A stretch of 64,000 nt of DNA, from NCBI GenBank assembly GCA_048393055.1, contig DBFJJS010000012.1, positions 124,001 to 188,000 of the forward strand, written 5' to 3'. A model generated the notes under the pieces. It was given only the letters and a program-made list of their open reading frames with translations. It had not been told where the DNA came from and searched no databases. The position numbers were made by a program, and so were the translations under genes. Source of the DNA: Faeciplasma sp048393055. Its GTDB lineage: Bacteria > Bacillota > Clostridia > Oscillospirales > Ruminococcaceae. Shown one piece after another: positions 9,103-16,966 of this stretch. Positions within the stretch are counted from its first letter, which is position 1. The number at the start of each line of letters is the position of its first letter.

Positions 9103-9131
9103 ATTGTATCACAGATGCAAGCTGATTACAA
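9103..9131 (-). promoter_or_regulatory. Promoter for murA-walJ-rlmH
   Basis: On the minus strand TTGTAA (9131-9126), a 17 bp spacer, and TACAAT (9108-9103). A TG one base before the -10 makes it an extended -10 element. Confidence 0.65.
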
Positions 9132-9187
9132 TTACATTTTTGTTACAAATAAAATTTTTTATTGTCTGATATAGCCGCAAGCATTCC

Positions 9188-9216
9188 TTGACAACGATAT
9201 TTGTACAGGATATAAT
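9188..9216 (+). promoter_or_regulatory. Consensus sigma-A promoter for the FGGY kinase
   Basis: TTGACA (9188-9193), a 17 bp spacer, and TATAAT (9211-9216), 37 bp before the start codon. It is divergent from the murA promoter. Confidence 0.8.
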
Positions 9217-9252
9217 TTAGGTATATTATGTATTGAAAGGGCACGTTGTATT

Positions 9253-10827
9253 ATGAGTATTAATCCTATTAAAACCTTTTTAGGCATTGAATTCGGTTCG
9301 ACAAGAATAAAGGCGATATTGGTTGACGAAAGCAGCGCTGTAATAGCTTCAGGCGCGCATGATTGGGAGAACCGTCTTGAAAACGGCGTTTGGACATACT
9401 CCCTCGAGGACATAAGCGCGGGACTTCAGGACGCTTACCGCGCGCTTGCGCAGGACTACATGGCAAAATTCGGTTTCCCCCTGGAGACTGTAGGCGCTAT
9501 GGGCTTCAGTGCCATGATGCACGGATATATGGCGTTTGATAAAGATGAAAACCTGCTTGTGCCGTTCAGAACATGGAGGAACACAATAACTGCCCAGGCG
9601 AGCGAGAAGCTTTCCCAGCTGTTTGACTTCAACATCCCTCAGCGCTGGAGCATAGCGCATCTTTACCAGGCGATACTCAACGGCGAGGAGCATGTTAAAA
9701 ACATAAGCTATGTTCTCACCCTTGCGGGATATATCCATTACAGGCTGACCGGCAGGAAGGTTCTCGGAGTGGGCGAGGCGTCGGGAATGTTCCCGATAGA
9801 TTCCGCTACCGGAACCTATGACGCGGGCATGGTCAAAAAGTTTAACGAGCTTATAAAGCCTTACGGCTTTGACTGGACGTTTGAGTCTGTGTTCCCGGGA
9901 GTTTTGAGCGCGGGAGAAAACGCTGGATATCTTACCGAGGAGGGCGCGCGCTTTATAGACCCCACCGGAACTCTTAAGGCGGGCGTGCCGGTTTGCCCGC
10001 CGGAAGGAGACGCCGGAACGGGAATGGTTGCAACAAACAGCGTCCGCGTAAAGACGGGAAATGTTTCTGCCGGAACTTCTGTTTTTGCCATGATAGTTTT
10101 AAGCAAGGCGCTTTCAAAGCTCTATCCCGAGATAGACATGGTGACGACTCCCTCAGGACTTCCTGTTGCGATGGTGCATTGTAACAACTGCTCGAGCGAT
10201 CTTGACGCATGGATAAGGATATTCAACGATTTTGCGAATCTTTCGGGGCATCCCATCAAAAAGCCGGAGCTTTACGATATGCTTTTAAACTGCGCTATGA
10301 CAGGAGATCCGGACTGCTCCGGGCTTGTAAGCTGCAACTACTTCTCGGGCGAGCCTATAACCCACTTTGACGAGGGCAGACCGATGGTTTTAAGAACTCC
10401 AGACACAAGCTTTACTCTTGCAAACCTTATGCGCAGCCACCTTCTTTCCGCGCTCGCAACCCTTAAGATAGGTCTTGACATACTTCTTTCCGAAAACGTC
10501 GAAATAGACAAGGTGCTGGGTCACGGCGGATACTTCAAGACAAAGGGAGTGGGACAAAAGCTCCTTGCAGCCGCTATGAATACTCCCGTTTCCGTCATGG
10601 AGACCGCAGGAGAGGGCGGGGCATGGGGAATGGCTGTGCTGGCTCAATACATGGCGCTCAAGTGCGATGGCGAATCGCTTGAGGATTACCTTGACAACAG
10701 GGTGTTTGCCGGCATGAAGTCCATTACCGAAAAGCCGGACGCCAGGGACGTCGAGGGCTTTAATAAGTACATCGAGAACTATAAGAAGATGCTTAAGGCC
10801 GAGGAAGCGGCTGTAGCAGCATTTTAA
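9253..10827 (+). CDS. FGGY-family carbohydrate kinase, substrate unknown
   Basis: The 524-residue protein opens with the ATPase phosphate-1 motif (GIEFGSTRIKAILVD, about 11-25). It also has the MGFSAMMHGYMAFD strand, GDAGTGM, and the adenosine-binding tail GHGGYFKTKG...GEGGAWGMAV. This is the sugar-kinase/Hsp70 fold of the FGGY family (xylulokinase, ribulokinase, gluconokinase), which phosphorylates a pentulose, hexulose or sugar acid with ATP. It is not close enough to a named member for me to give the substrate. AAAGGGC precedes the ATG. No isomerase, epimerase or transporter lies beside it, and it appears monocistronic. Given the arabinoxylan-type enzymes upstream, a pentulose is a reasonable guess but no more. 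Confidence 0.85.
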   Translation: MSINPIKTFLGIEFGSTRIKAILVDESSAVIASGAHDWENRLENGVWTYSLEDISAGLQDAYRALAQDYMAKFGFPLETVGAMGFSAMMHGYMAFDKDENLLVPFRTWRNTITAQASEKLSQLFDFNIPQRWSIAHLYQAILNGEEHVKNISYVLTLAGYIHYRLTGRKVLGVGEASGMFPIDSATGTYDAGMVKKFNELIKPYGFDWTFESVFPGVLSAGENAGYLTEEGARFIDPTGTLKAGVPVCPPEGDAGTGMVATNSVRVKTGNVSAGTSVFAMIVLSKALSKLYPEIDMVTTPSGLPVAMVHCNNCSSDLDAWIRIFNDFANLSGHPIKKPELYDMLLNCAMTGDPDCSGLVSCNYFSGEPITHFDEGRPMVLRTPDTSFTLANLMRSHLLSALATLKIGLDILLSENVEIDKVLGHGGYFKTKGVGQKLLAAAMNTPVSVMETAGEGGAWGMAVLAQYMALKCDGESLEDYLDNRVFAGMKSITEKPDARDVEGFNKYIENYKKMLKAEEAAVAAF

Positions 10828-10838
10828 GGAGGATAAGA

Positions 10839-10880
10839 CCCACGCCGCACATAACGCGGCGTGGGCTGAAATTATTTTTT
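10839..10880 (+). terminator. Terminator after the FGGY kinase
   Basis: CCCACGCCGC (10839-10848) pairs with GCGGCGTGGG (10856-10865), a perfect 10 bp stem with loop ACATAAC, followed by ATTATTTTTT. Confidence 0.85.
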
Positions 10881-10894
10881 GTGGAGCGTACACT

Positions 10895-12490
10895 ATGAAA
10901 AACAAATGGCTGTTTTATGTTACCGGCTTCTTTTCCGGGCTTTCCGTAATGGCGATAGAGCTCGGCGCTTCAAGGCTTATGGCGCCGTATTTCTCCTCAT
11001 CACAGATAGTGTGGACTATCATTATAGGCACTATAATGATAGCAATGGCGCTGGGAAACGTCATCGGCGGAAGAATGGCGGACAAGCACAAAACCCCCGA
11101 CAGGCTTTTCGCATGGCTTTTCGCGGCGGCGACATGGACGATGCTCATCCCGCTTTTCGGAAAGTTTATAATAGCGGGAGTCGCGCTGCTGCTCGCCATG
11201 TTTGTAAGCAGCAACTACCTTATAATAGCGGCGTTTGTGAGCTGCATACTTGTTTTTGTGTTCCCGCTCCTTGTTTTGGGAATGGTAACCCCGAACCTTG
11301 TAAAGTACGCCGTTCACAGCCTTGAGGAAAACGGAAAGACGGTGGGAATAATCGAAGCATGCAACACTGTCGGAAGCATTATAGGAACGTTTTTGCCGAC
11401 CTTTGTGACCATACCCTTTGTGGGGACTTCGATAACCTTTGTAATTTTCGCGAGCATACTTTATATCGTCTGCATAGCGTATTTCATATTCAGGAAAAAG
11501 ATTAAGCGGGCGGCGGTATCGTCAGCTGCGGCATGTCTGGCGCTTGTTTTGGGAATACTCTCAAACAACATAGGCACGGCTTTTTGGGAAAGCGATATCC
11601 TGTATGAAGGCGAGTCGATATACAATTACCTCAGAGTAGAGGACGACGGCGACTCGGTAATTCTTTCTACAAACGTCCTGTTTGGCGTACAGTCGATAAA
11701 AAACAAGTCGGGCGGTCTTACCGGAATGTATTACGACTACGCACTGGCAGCTCCGGTTATGGCGGGTGCTGCGCAGGACGAGGATGTGTCGGTTTTGATA
11801 CTCGGGCTCGGTACGGGCACGTTCGCCACTCAGTGCGAGGACTATTTCGGGCTTTACGATATTGACGGCGTGGAGATAGATAAAAAGATAGTGGATTTGG
11901 CGCATGAATATTTTGAGCTGCCCGAGTGCGTGGACACCTATATCGAGGACGGCAGGGCATATATCTCCATGATGGACAAGACCTACGACGTAATAATGGT
12001 GGACGCATATCAGGATATAACCATACCGTTTCAGATGTCGAGCGTTGAGTTTTTTACCGAGGTGAGCGAGCGCCTGAACCCTGACGGCGTGATGGTCGTC
12101 AATATGAACATGTACACCGACAACGAGGGAGGCATAAACGATTACCTCTGCTCGACAATATGCTCGGTGTTTGACAACGCTTATACCGTAGTTACCGGAA
12201 GCGGCAATGTGGAGCTTTTTGCCTCCAACAGCTACGACTGTCACGAAAGGCTTGAGCAAATGCTACCCGAAATCGAGAACAACGGTCTTTACGCCTTTAT
12301 AAGAAGTGTGTCCAACAGGCTTGCCAGAGTAGAGAGCACCGGGCATATTTTAACCGACGACAAAGCCCCAGTAGAGCTTTTAGGCATGAGCGTCCTGGAC
12401 GACATGATATCAAGCGAGCTTGCCGATATCAGGGAAACAATAAAGGGAAAGAGCATTCTCGAGCTTTACCACATGCTTGTGGGAGCATGA
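10895..12490 (+). CDS. Membrane protein fused to a spermidine-synthase-like (SAM-fold) domain
   Basis: Residues 1 to about 210 are hydrophobic and form roughly six to seven membrane segments with an N-terminal pattern like 'fused MFS/spermidine synthase' proteins (GFFSGLSVMAIELGASRLMAPYF). Residues about 285-480 form a Rossmann methyltransferase-like domain: VLILGLGTGTFATQC, acidic GVEIDKKIVDLA, EDGRAYI and VIMVDAYQD, as in SpeE-type aminopropyltransferases. In true SpeE the polyamine site needs specific Asp and Tyr residues. GTGTFA and DAYQ are kept, but activity cannot be assumed. The ATG at 10895 follows GTGGAGCG. The terminator 30 bp upstream separates it from the kinase, so it probably has its own promoter or depends on read-through. 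Confidence 0.8.
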   Translation: MKNKWLFYVTGFFSGLSVMAIELGASRLMAPYFSSSQIVWTIIIGTIMIAMALGNVIGGRMADKHKTPDRLFAWLFAAATWTMLIPLFGKFIIAGVALLLAMFVSSNYLIIAAFVSCILVFVFPLLVLGMVTPNLVKYAVHSLEENGKTVGIIEACNTVGSIIGTFLPTFVTIPFVGTSITFVIFASILYIVCIAYFIFRKKIKRAAVSSAAACLALVLGILSNNIGTAFWESDILYEGESIYNYLRVEDDGDSVILSTNVLFGVQSIKNKSGGLTGMYYDYALAAPVMAGAAQDEDVSVLILGLGTGTFATQCEDYFGLYDIDGVEIDKKIVDLAHEYFELPECVDTYIEDGRAYISMMDKTYDVIMVDAYQDITIPFQMSSVEFFTEVSERLNPDGVMVVNMNMYTDNEGGINDYLCSTICSVFDNAYTVVTGSGNVELFASNSYDCHERLEQMLPEIENNGLYAFIRSVSNRLARVESTGHILTDDKAPVELLGMSVLDDMISSELADIRETIKGKSILELYHMLVGA

Positions 12491-12523
12491 TTATATTGGA
12501 AATAAACCTTGAAAGAAAAAATT

Positions 12524-12556
12524 GCCCTGAACGCATGTGCCGTTCAGGGCTTGTTT
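12524..12556. terminator. Bidirectional terminator between converging genes
   Basis: GCCCTGAACG (12524-12533) pairs with CGTTCAGGGC (12541-12550). There is a T-rich run on the plus side and an A-rich run (GAAAGAAAAAATT) on the other, so it can serve both strands. The right arm overlaps the last codons and stop of the lipid kinase gene. Confidence 0.8.
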
Positions 12557-13494
12557 TGTGCTTTCGGATGGCATATTATCGGAAGCGCCGCTTTGAAGTT
12601 TTCTATGGTAGATACCGTGTGCGACCCGCCATTTTCGCCGTCGAGCGTCCAGGAAAGAGGTCTGTCGCAGTCGCTGGTAAAGGTTATTCTTGACGTCTTG
12701 AAGCATTCGGTGTACTTCCCGTCAAGATGCTTCTTCAGGAAGCTGGAGGCAATATGATGGAGCTGTGCGGCGTTTTTAGGCTTCTTTACGAGCAGCACCT
12801 CGAAAAGTCCGTCGTCGAGGCTTACGTCTTCAACTACGTTCGGAAATCCCGCGACGTACAGCGAATTTGTCACAAGACCTAAAATATATTCTCCGCTTCC
12901 CGAGCGTTCCTCCGAGGCGTAGCTCAGATTAAACGATTCAATAGTTGACAGGGCGGCGATCCCCTCGAAAATGTATGCGGGAAAGCCGAGCATGTTTTTG
13001 GCGTTTTGAGGCGTGCTGTAGGATACCTGTGCCAGAGTTCCGAACCCCGCTACGTAGGTAAAATACCGCTCGTTCAGCCTGCCGGCGTCGCAGTGAAGTA
13101 TCGAGCCGCCGTCCGCTATTATCGCCGCCGCTTTTTCGGGGCTTGCGGGTATGCCGACGGAACGGGAAAAATCGTTCGTAGAGCCGCTGGGGATGTATCC
13201 GAACGGCTTCACGCTGCCTGTGGGGCTGTCCGCGCAGGAGCTCATCACGCCGTTTACCGCTTCGTTTAGGGTTCCGTCACCGCCCGATACCACGATAAGG
13301 TCATAGCCGCAGGCCTGAGCCGCCACCGTCATACAGTCGCCTTTAAACTGTGTCGGGTGGCATGTGACGTCGTAACCGCCTTTTGTGAACGTGTCTACGA
13401 TTGCGGCAAGCTTTTTTGGTACAGAACGTGTGCCTGCAAGAGGGTTGTATATAAACAGCAGTTTTTTTCTTTTATTGTATTCAGGATGTTCCAT
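12544..13494 (-). CDS. Diacylglycerol/lipid kinase (DagK/YegS family)
   Basis: The 316-residue protein has the DAGK catalytic signatures NPLAGTR (17-23), VVSGGDGTLNEAVNGV (68-83) with the nucleotide-binding GGDGT at 71-75, and GYIPSGSTNDFSRSVGIP. Such soluble kinases phosphorylate diacylglycerol released from lipid or teichoic-acid turnover back into phosphatidate, and some act on other lipids. The ATG follows GGGAG at 8 bases. It is third in a compact minus operon, 24 bp after a small unknown gene and maf. Choosing between DgkB-like and YegS/BmrU-like function needs a family comparison. Confidence 0.85.
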   Translation of the reverse strand: MEHPEYNKRKKLLFIYNPLAGTRSVPKKLAAIVDTFTKGGYDVTCHPTQFKGDCMTVAAQACGYDLIVVSGGDGTLNEAVNGVMSSCADSPTGSVKPFGYIPSGSTNDFSRSVGIPASPEKAAAIIADGGSILHCDAGRLNERYFTYVAGFGTLAQVSYSTPQNAKNMLGFPAYIFEGIAALSTIESFNLSYASEERSGSGEYILGLVTNSLYVAGFPNVVEDVSLDDGLFEVLLVKKPKNAAQLHHIASSFLKKHLDGKYTECFKTSRITFTSDCDRPLSWTLDGENGGSHTVSTIENFKAALPIICHPKAQNKP

Positions 13495-13518
13495 GTAAAC
13501 GCTCCCTGTCCTCAGCAG

Positions 13519-13833
13519 TTATTTTCTATAATACGAGTAGTGCGCCACAACATACCGCTTTTGTCCGGTATATTCATCATAGCCGCTTATTTCCACTCCG
13601 TTGCCGCTCATAAGCTCAGCCACAACCGAGTCCTTTATCAGGCATCTGAAGACCTCGTGGGCTTCGCACATTACGACGATAGCATCATCCAAAACTACGA
13701 TGCCGCCGTCCTTTCCTAAGACACGCTCAACGCCGTCTACCCGCTCTACAGCGTACTGTATCGGCTTGCCGCTGAACCTTTGAAGCTCTTTTTTAGATAA
13801 AGTATATGATTTTTTCTTCTTAAATATTCCCAT
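13519..13833 (-). CDS. Small conserved-looking hypothetical protein
   Basis: The 104-residue product begins MGIFKKKKSYTLSK and is otherwise mixed alpha/beta with an even spread of charges. I recognise no domain and see no signal or membrane segment. It is accepted as real because it has its own AAAGGAGT ribosome site overlapping the end of maf, is separated from maf by only 2 bp and from the lipid kinase by 24 bp, and has codon use like its neighbours. The sequence ends in VVAHYSYYRK. Function unknown; operon position suggests co-expression with maf. Confidence 0.7.
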   Translation of the reverse strand: MGIFKKKKSYTLSKKELQRFSGKPIQYAVERVDGVERVLGKDGGIVVLDDAIVVMCEAHEVFRCLIKDSVVAELMSGNGVEISGYDEYTGQKRYVVAHYSYYRK

Positions 13834-13835
13834 GT

Positions 13836-14426
13836 CTACTCCTTTGACGCAAGCTTAATCAGCCTGTCTATCTCGCGCTTAAGCCTTGCAAGCGGCAGAC
13901 CTACGACGTTGTAGTAATTTCCTCTTATCCACTCCACAAACAGCGCGCCCCCGTCCTGTATCCCGTACGCGCCGGCTTTATCAAGAGGCAGGGACTTATT
14001 TGCATAGTCGTCTATTTCGCTTTCGGACAGGTCATAAAACATAACGTCCGTCTTTTGAGTAAAGGACATGGTCTTTTTATTGTAGCACAGGCATACTCCG
14101 CTTACTACCGTATGCATCCTTCCTGAGAGGGTCTTAAGCATTTCGCAGGCGTTTTCTATCGTCCCGGGCTTTCCTAAGATTTTGCCTTCGATTATAACCA
14201 CCGTGTCGCAGCCGATCACAAGCGCGTCGGGGCGCTCTTTGCTGACGGCAAGCGCTTTTCTTGCGGCGAGAATCTGCGGCACTTCGCCGGCTTCAACGCC
14301 GTCGGGAGCGGTTTCGTCGCAGTTTGCGGGCAGTATTTCAAATTCCTTTGATATGTATTTAAACAGCTCGGCGCGTCTTGGAGATTGAGACGCGAGGACA
14401 AATTTTATATCCCTGTAATCATTCAT
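13836..14426 (-). CDS. maf: Maf-family nucleoside triphosphate pyrophosphatase
   Basis: The SQSPRRAELF motif near the N-terminus, PDALVIGCDTVV, GKPG and the C-terminal KAGAYGIQD block are diagnostic of Maf. The family hydrolyses dTTP/UTP or modified nucleotides to monophosphates plus pyrophosphate and influences septum formation in Bacillus. I prefer ATG 14426 (MNDYRDIKFVLAS, 196 aa), which has AGGAGG 10 bases upstream. The ATG at 14435 sits directly against that AGGAGG and would be too close. First gene of the maf-hypothetical-lipid kinase operon. Confidence 0.92.
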   Translation of the reverse strand: MNDYRDIKFVLASQSPRRAELFKYISKEFEILPANCDETAPDGVEAGEVPQILAARKALAVSKERPDALVIGCDTVVIIEGKILGKPGTIENACEMLKTLSGRMHTVVSGVCLCYNKKTMSFTQKTDVMFYDLSESEIDDYANKSLPLDKAGAYGIQDGGALFVEWIRGNYYNVVGLPLARLKREIDRLIKLASKE

Positions 14427-14462
14427 GGCGTTCATGCCTCCTGAACATATGTGATTTTGACG

Positions 14463-14490
14463 ATATTATTTTAGCATATGTGCCTGTCAA
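14463..14490 (-). promoter_or_regulatory. Promoter for the maf operon
   Basis: On the minus strand TTGACA (14490-14485), a 16 bp spacer, and TAATAT (14468-14463). Confidence 0.65.
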
Positions 14491-14497
14491 AATCAAC

Positions 14498-14527
14498 TTG
14501 ACAGCACCGCCGGCAAACAGCTATAAT
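14498..14527 (+). promoter_or_regulatory. Full-consensus promoter for the ArsP_2-type permease
   Basis: TTGACA (14498-14503), 18 bp, and TATAAT (14522-14527). It is back to back with the maf promoter, the two -35 boxes only 7 bp apart. Confidence 0.8.
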
Positions 14528-14564
14528 AAAATGAAACTGCGTTTAGGAGGGGAAAGCACTCATA

Positions 14565-15431
14565 ATGCCCACAATTTTTGAATCAATACTCGATATATTT
14601 CTTGACGCGCTCATAGACACAGCAAAAATGCTTCCGTTTTTGTTTGCCGTGTATCTTTTGATAGAGTTTCTTGAGCACAAGGCATCGGACAGATTTGCCG
14701 GTACGCTCAGAAAGCTCGGTCCCTTCGGACCTGTCGGCGGGGCGGTACTTGGCTGCATACCGCAGTGCGGATTTTCCGTTGCGGTTTCAAACCTGTATTC
14801 AGGAAGGCTTGTCAGCCTTGGCACGCTGCTTGCGGTATATGTCGCTACAAGCGACGAGGCGATCCCAATACTTCTTTCAAGCCCGGGAAGCGCCTCAAGC
14901 GTCTGGAGGCTTATAGCGGCAAAGGTTATAATAGCCGTTTTGGCCGGGCTTGCGGTAGACGGCGCGGTAAAGCTTCTGCATAAGAAGTCAAACGAGGACA
15001 ACGAGCCGTATACTGATTTGTGCAAGGACTGCGGCTGCGAAGAGCACGGCATATTTTACTCTGCCGTTAAGCACACATTGCAGATTTTCATATTCCTGCT
15101 GGCGGTTTCGTTTCTTCTCGGCGCGGGAATAGCCCTTCTTGGAGAGCAGAGGCTAAATCAGGTGCTGATGACAGACAGTGTGTTCCAGCCGCTGCTGGCA
15201 GCGCTGATAGGTCTTATACCGAACTGCGCCCCGTCTGTAATACTAACAAACCTGTATATCAACGGCAGCCTGTCGTTCGGCTCGGTGGTGGCAGGTCTGT
15301 CCACCGGCGCGGGTCTTGGACTGGTGGTTTTGTTCAGGACAAATAAAAGGCTGAAGGAAAACATCGCCATAACCATTCTGTTGTACGTCGTGGGTGCAGT
15401 CTCCGGAATGATAATAGATCTGCTGTTTTAG
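14565..15431 (+). CDS. Putative metal (manganese/heavy-metal) transporter, ArsP_2/DUF2899 family
   Basis: The 288-residue membrane protein has two similar halves of about four to five hydrophobic segments each. Each half has a conserved proline-cysteine turn: GAVLGCIPQCGFSVAVSNLY (first) and LIGLIPNCAPSVILTNLY (second). This inverted duplication with paired P-x-C motifs is typical of the 10-TM family annotated as putative manganese transporter or heavy-metal exporter. A central hydrophilic loop, about residues 148-162, carries CKDCGCEEHG, a likely metal-binding patch. The ATG at 14565 follows AGGAGGGG. The transported ion is not established by sequence. Confidence 0.8.
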   Translation: MPTIFESILDIFLDALIDTAKMLPFLFAVYLLIEFLEHKASDRFAGTLRKLGPFGPVGGAVLGCIPQCGFSVAVSNLYSGRLVSLGTLLAVYVATSDEAIPILLSSPGSASSVWRLIAAKVIIAVLAGLAVDGAVKLLHKKSNEDNEPYTDLCKDCGCEEHGIFYSAVKHTLQIFIFLLAVSFLLGAGIALLGEQRLNQVLMTDSVFQPLLAALIGLIPNCAPSVILTNLYINGSLSFGSVVAGLSTGAGLGLVVLFRTNKRLKENIAITILLYVVGAVSGMIIDLLF

Positions 15432-15450
15432 CGCCCTAATATGTAAAGCC

Positions 15451-15486
15451 GCGCCGCATAAGAGCTGATGCGGCGCTGGTTTATGC
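15451..15486. terminator. Hairpin between converging permease and M23 genes
   Basis: GCGCCGCAT (15451-15459) pairs with ATGCGGCGC (15468-15476) around an 8-base loop. The downstream T-run is weak on the plus strand. Confidence 0.6.
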
Positions 15487-15488
15487 GG

Positions 15489-16211
15489 CTATTTTATCGG
15501 CTCGATGTAAGACACCGGGTCTATCCATATTCCCTCGTACTTCAGCGCAAAGTGCAGGTGCGAGTCAAGGTCGGACTCGATGTCCGCAGTATTTCCAACA
15601 GTACCTATGACTGTTCCTGCGCTTATTTCGTCACCGACATTTACGCGTATATCAGGCGAAAGACCGAAGTAATATCCTGTCACGGTATCGCCGTGGTCGA
15701 TTTCTATGCAGTTTCCCCAAAGTGGGTCGCTGTAGATCTGAGTCACGGTTCCGGATGACATCGCTTTTACGCTGTCGCCGTTTTCTGCCGCAATATCAAT
15801 TCCGTCATGCGTGCGCCACACGCCTCCTGAGGTCTTTGTCAGTTCTCCCCATGAATATTCGTTGAGTATGTCGCCGGACACGGGAAACATCTTTGCCTGC
15901 TCATAGTAAAGAGTTTCAAGCTCCTCGGTGATATCCGTGTCCGCAGTCTCCGGCTGCTGCTCAGGCTGTTCGGAGTCAGGCGTATTCTCAAGCTCCTTTT
16001 CCACATCCTCGAGAATTGCGTCTACCTGGCTGTAATCCAGCTCGCCGCCGAGATCCTGGCCGGAGTCCTGGACGAGGTTTTGTGTCAGAGAGCCTACCGC
16101 CGCTTTATACCCGGCGACGGACGCCGCGCCTACCGCCAATATTCCGACACAAAGCACTATATACATGCCCTTGCCGGACAAACCACTGCGTTTGAATCTT
16201 ACTTTTTTCAT
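15489..16211 (-). CDS. Membrane-anchored M23 peptidase (SpoIIQ/LytM-like)
   Basis: The 240-residue protein has a basic N-terminus, one membrane segment (about 16-37) and an acidic spacer with EQPEQQPETADTD (to about 100). A LytM/M23 domain then runs to the end. All four expected metal/catalytic positions are present: His135 and Asp139 in THDGIDIA, and His218/His220 in DSHLHFAL. The family cleaves peptide cross-bridges in peptidoglycan. The short, single-pass, unadorned architecture resembles SpoIIQ of Clostridia, in which the zinc site is intact, so a forespore role is possible. A general wall hydrolase cannot be excluded, and no spoIID or spoIIIA genes are adjacent. Confidence 0.78.
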   Translation of the reverse strand: MKKVRFKRSGLSGKGMYIVLCVGILAVGAASVAGYKAAVGSLTQNLVQDSGQDLGGELDYSQVDAILEDVEKELENTPDSEQPEQQPETADTDITEELETLYYEQAKMFPVSGDILNEYSWGELTKTSGGVWRTHDGIDIAAENGDSVKAMSSGTVTQIYSDPLWGNCIEIDHGDTVTGYYFGLSPDIRVNVGDEISAGTVIGTVGNTADIESDLDSHLHFALKYEGIWIDPVSYIEPIK

Positions 16212-16404
16212 AATGCACTCGCTTTCTTCGGCATATTATATAGTTGTCTTCCCGTGCCGCCGGGGATAACAGCCGTGCCTGCGCGGCGCAGGCTGTTTAT
16301 CTAAGCTAAGTATTAGCAGATTTTTTGGTTTTATGCAGCTTTTTATTCCCGCATTTGCTGCTGCTCTTGCGGCATACAAATACCGATAAAAGGAGAGTAC
16401 AAAT

Positions 16405-16881
16405 ATGCGCGATTCAAGCCTTTGCTATATAATAAAAGAAAATAAGTGCCTTATGCTCCACAGGATAAAAAAGGAGAACGATATCAACAAGGACAAATGG
16501 ATAGGAATAGGCGGCGGATTTGAGGAAGGGGAATCGCCGTATGACTGCGTGATAAGGGAAGCGCTCGAGGAGACCGGCCTAATGCTTGAAAACCCGTTAT
16601 ATCGCGGGCTGGTGACGTTTGTGTCCGGCGGCGTAACCGAGCAGATGCACCTGTTTACCTGCACGGATTTCAGCGGCGAGCTTACAGAGTGCGACGAAGG
16701 AAGCCTCGAGTGGGTGGAGTGCTCAAGAATACCAAAGCTTCCGATATGGGAGGGGGACAGGATATTTTTGCGGCTTATCTTTGAGGATGCTCCGTTCTTT
16801 TCATTAAAGCTTGTCTATATCGGTGACAGGCTTGCCGGCGCATGGCTCGACGGAAAAGAGCTTGGGTGCGGAGCAAAGTGA
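16405..16881 (+). CDS. Nudix hydrolase (MutT / 8-oxo-dGTP diphosphatase-like)
   Basis: The 158-residue product carries a complete Nudix box, GGGFEEGESPYDCVIREALEETGL (about 33-56), with the REALEETG metal-binding core. It starts MRDSSLCYIIKENKCLML, like MutT/YtkD-type proteins that hydrolyse oxidised or damaged nucleoside triphosphates. AAAGGAGAG lies 9 bases before the ATG. It stands alone between two converging or divergent minus genes. The preferred substrate cannot be read from the sequence. Confidence 0.88.
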   Translation: MRDSSLCYIIKENKCLMLHRIKKENDINKDKWIGIGGGFEEGESPYDCVIREALEETGLMLENPLYRGLVTFVSGGVTEQMHLFTCTDFSGELTECDEGSLEWVECSRIPKLPIWEGDRIFLRLIFEDAPFFSLKLVYIGDRLAGAWLDGKELGCGAK

Positions 16882-16912
16882 TTTCAAGGCTACCGCGCCG
16901 TATCTGAGAAAA

Positions 16913-16951
16913 AACTTCCCCGCCGCGCTGCGCGGCAGGGAAGTTTTTTTA
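16913..16951. terminator. Strong bidirectional terminator
   Basis: AACTTCCC (16913-16920) pairs with GGGAAGTT (16938-16945), with an inner GCCGCG/CGCGGC stem. It is flanked by A6 on the left and T7 on the right, so it can end both the Nudix gene and the foldase-like gene. Confidence 0.9.
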
Positions 16952-16966
16952 TATGTCATACTGCAG

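Noticed and set aside
11561..12259. 232-codon minus-strand ORF
   Set aside because: Antisense to the SAM-fold half of the membrane fusion protein; histidine- and tyrosine-rich translation typical of a shadow frame.
16277..16317. Hairpins before the Nudix gene (GCCTGCG/CGCAGGC and GCTAA/TTAGC followed by T6)
   Set aside because: The second resembles a small terminator, but stem and promoter context are too weak to support an attenuator.
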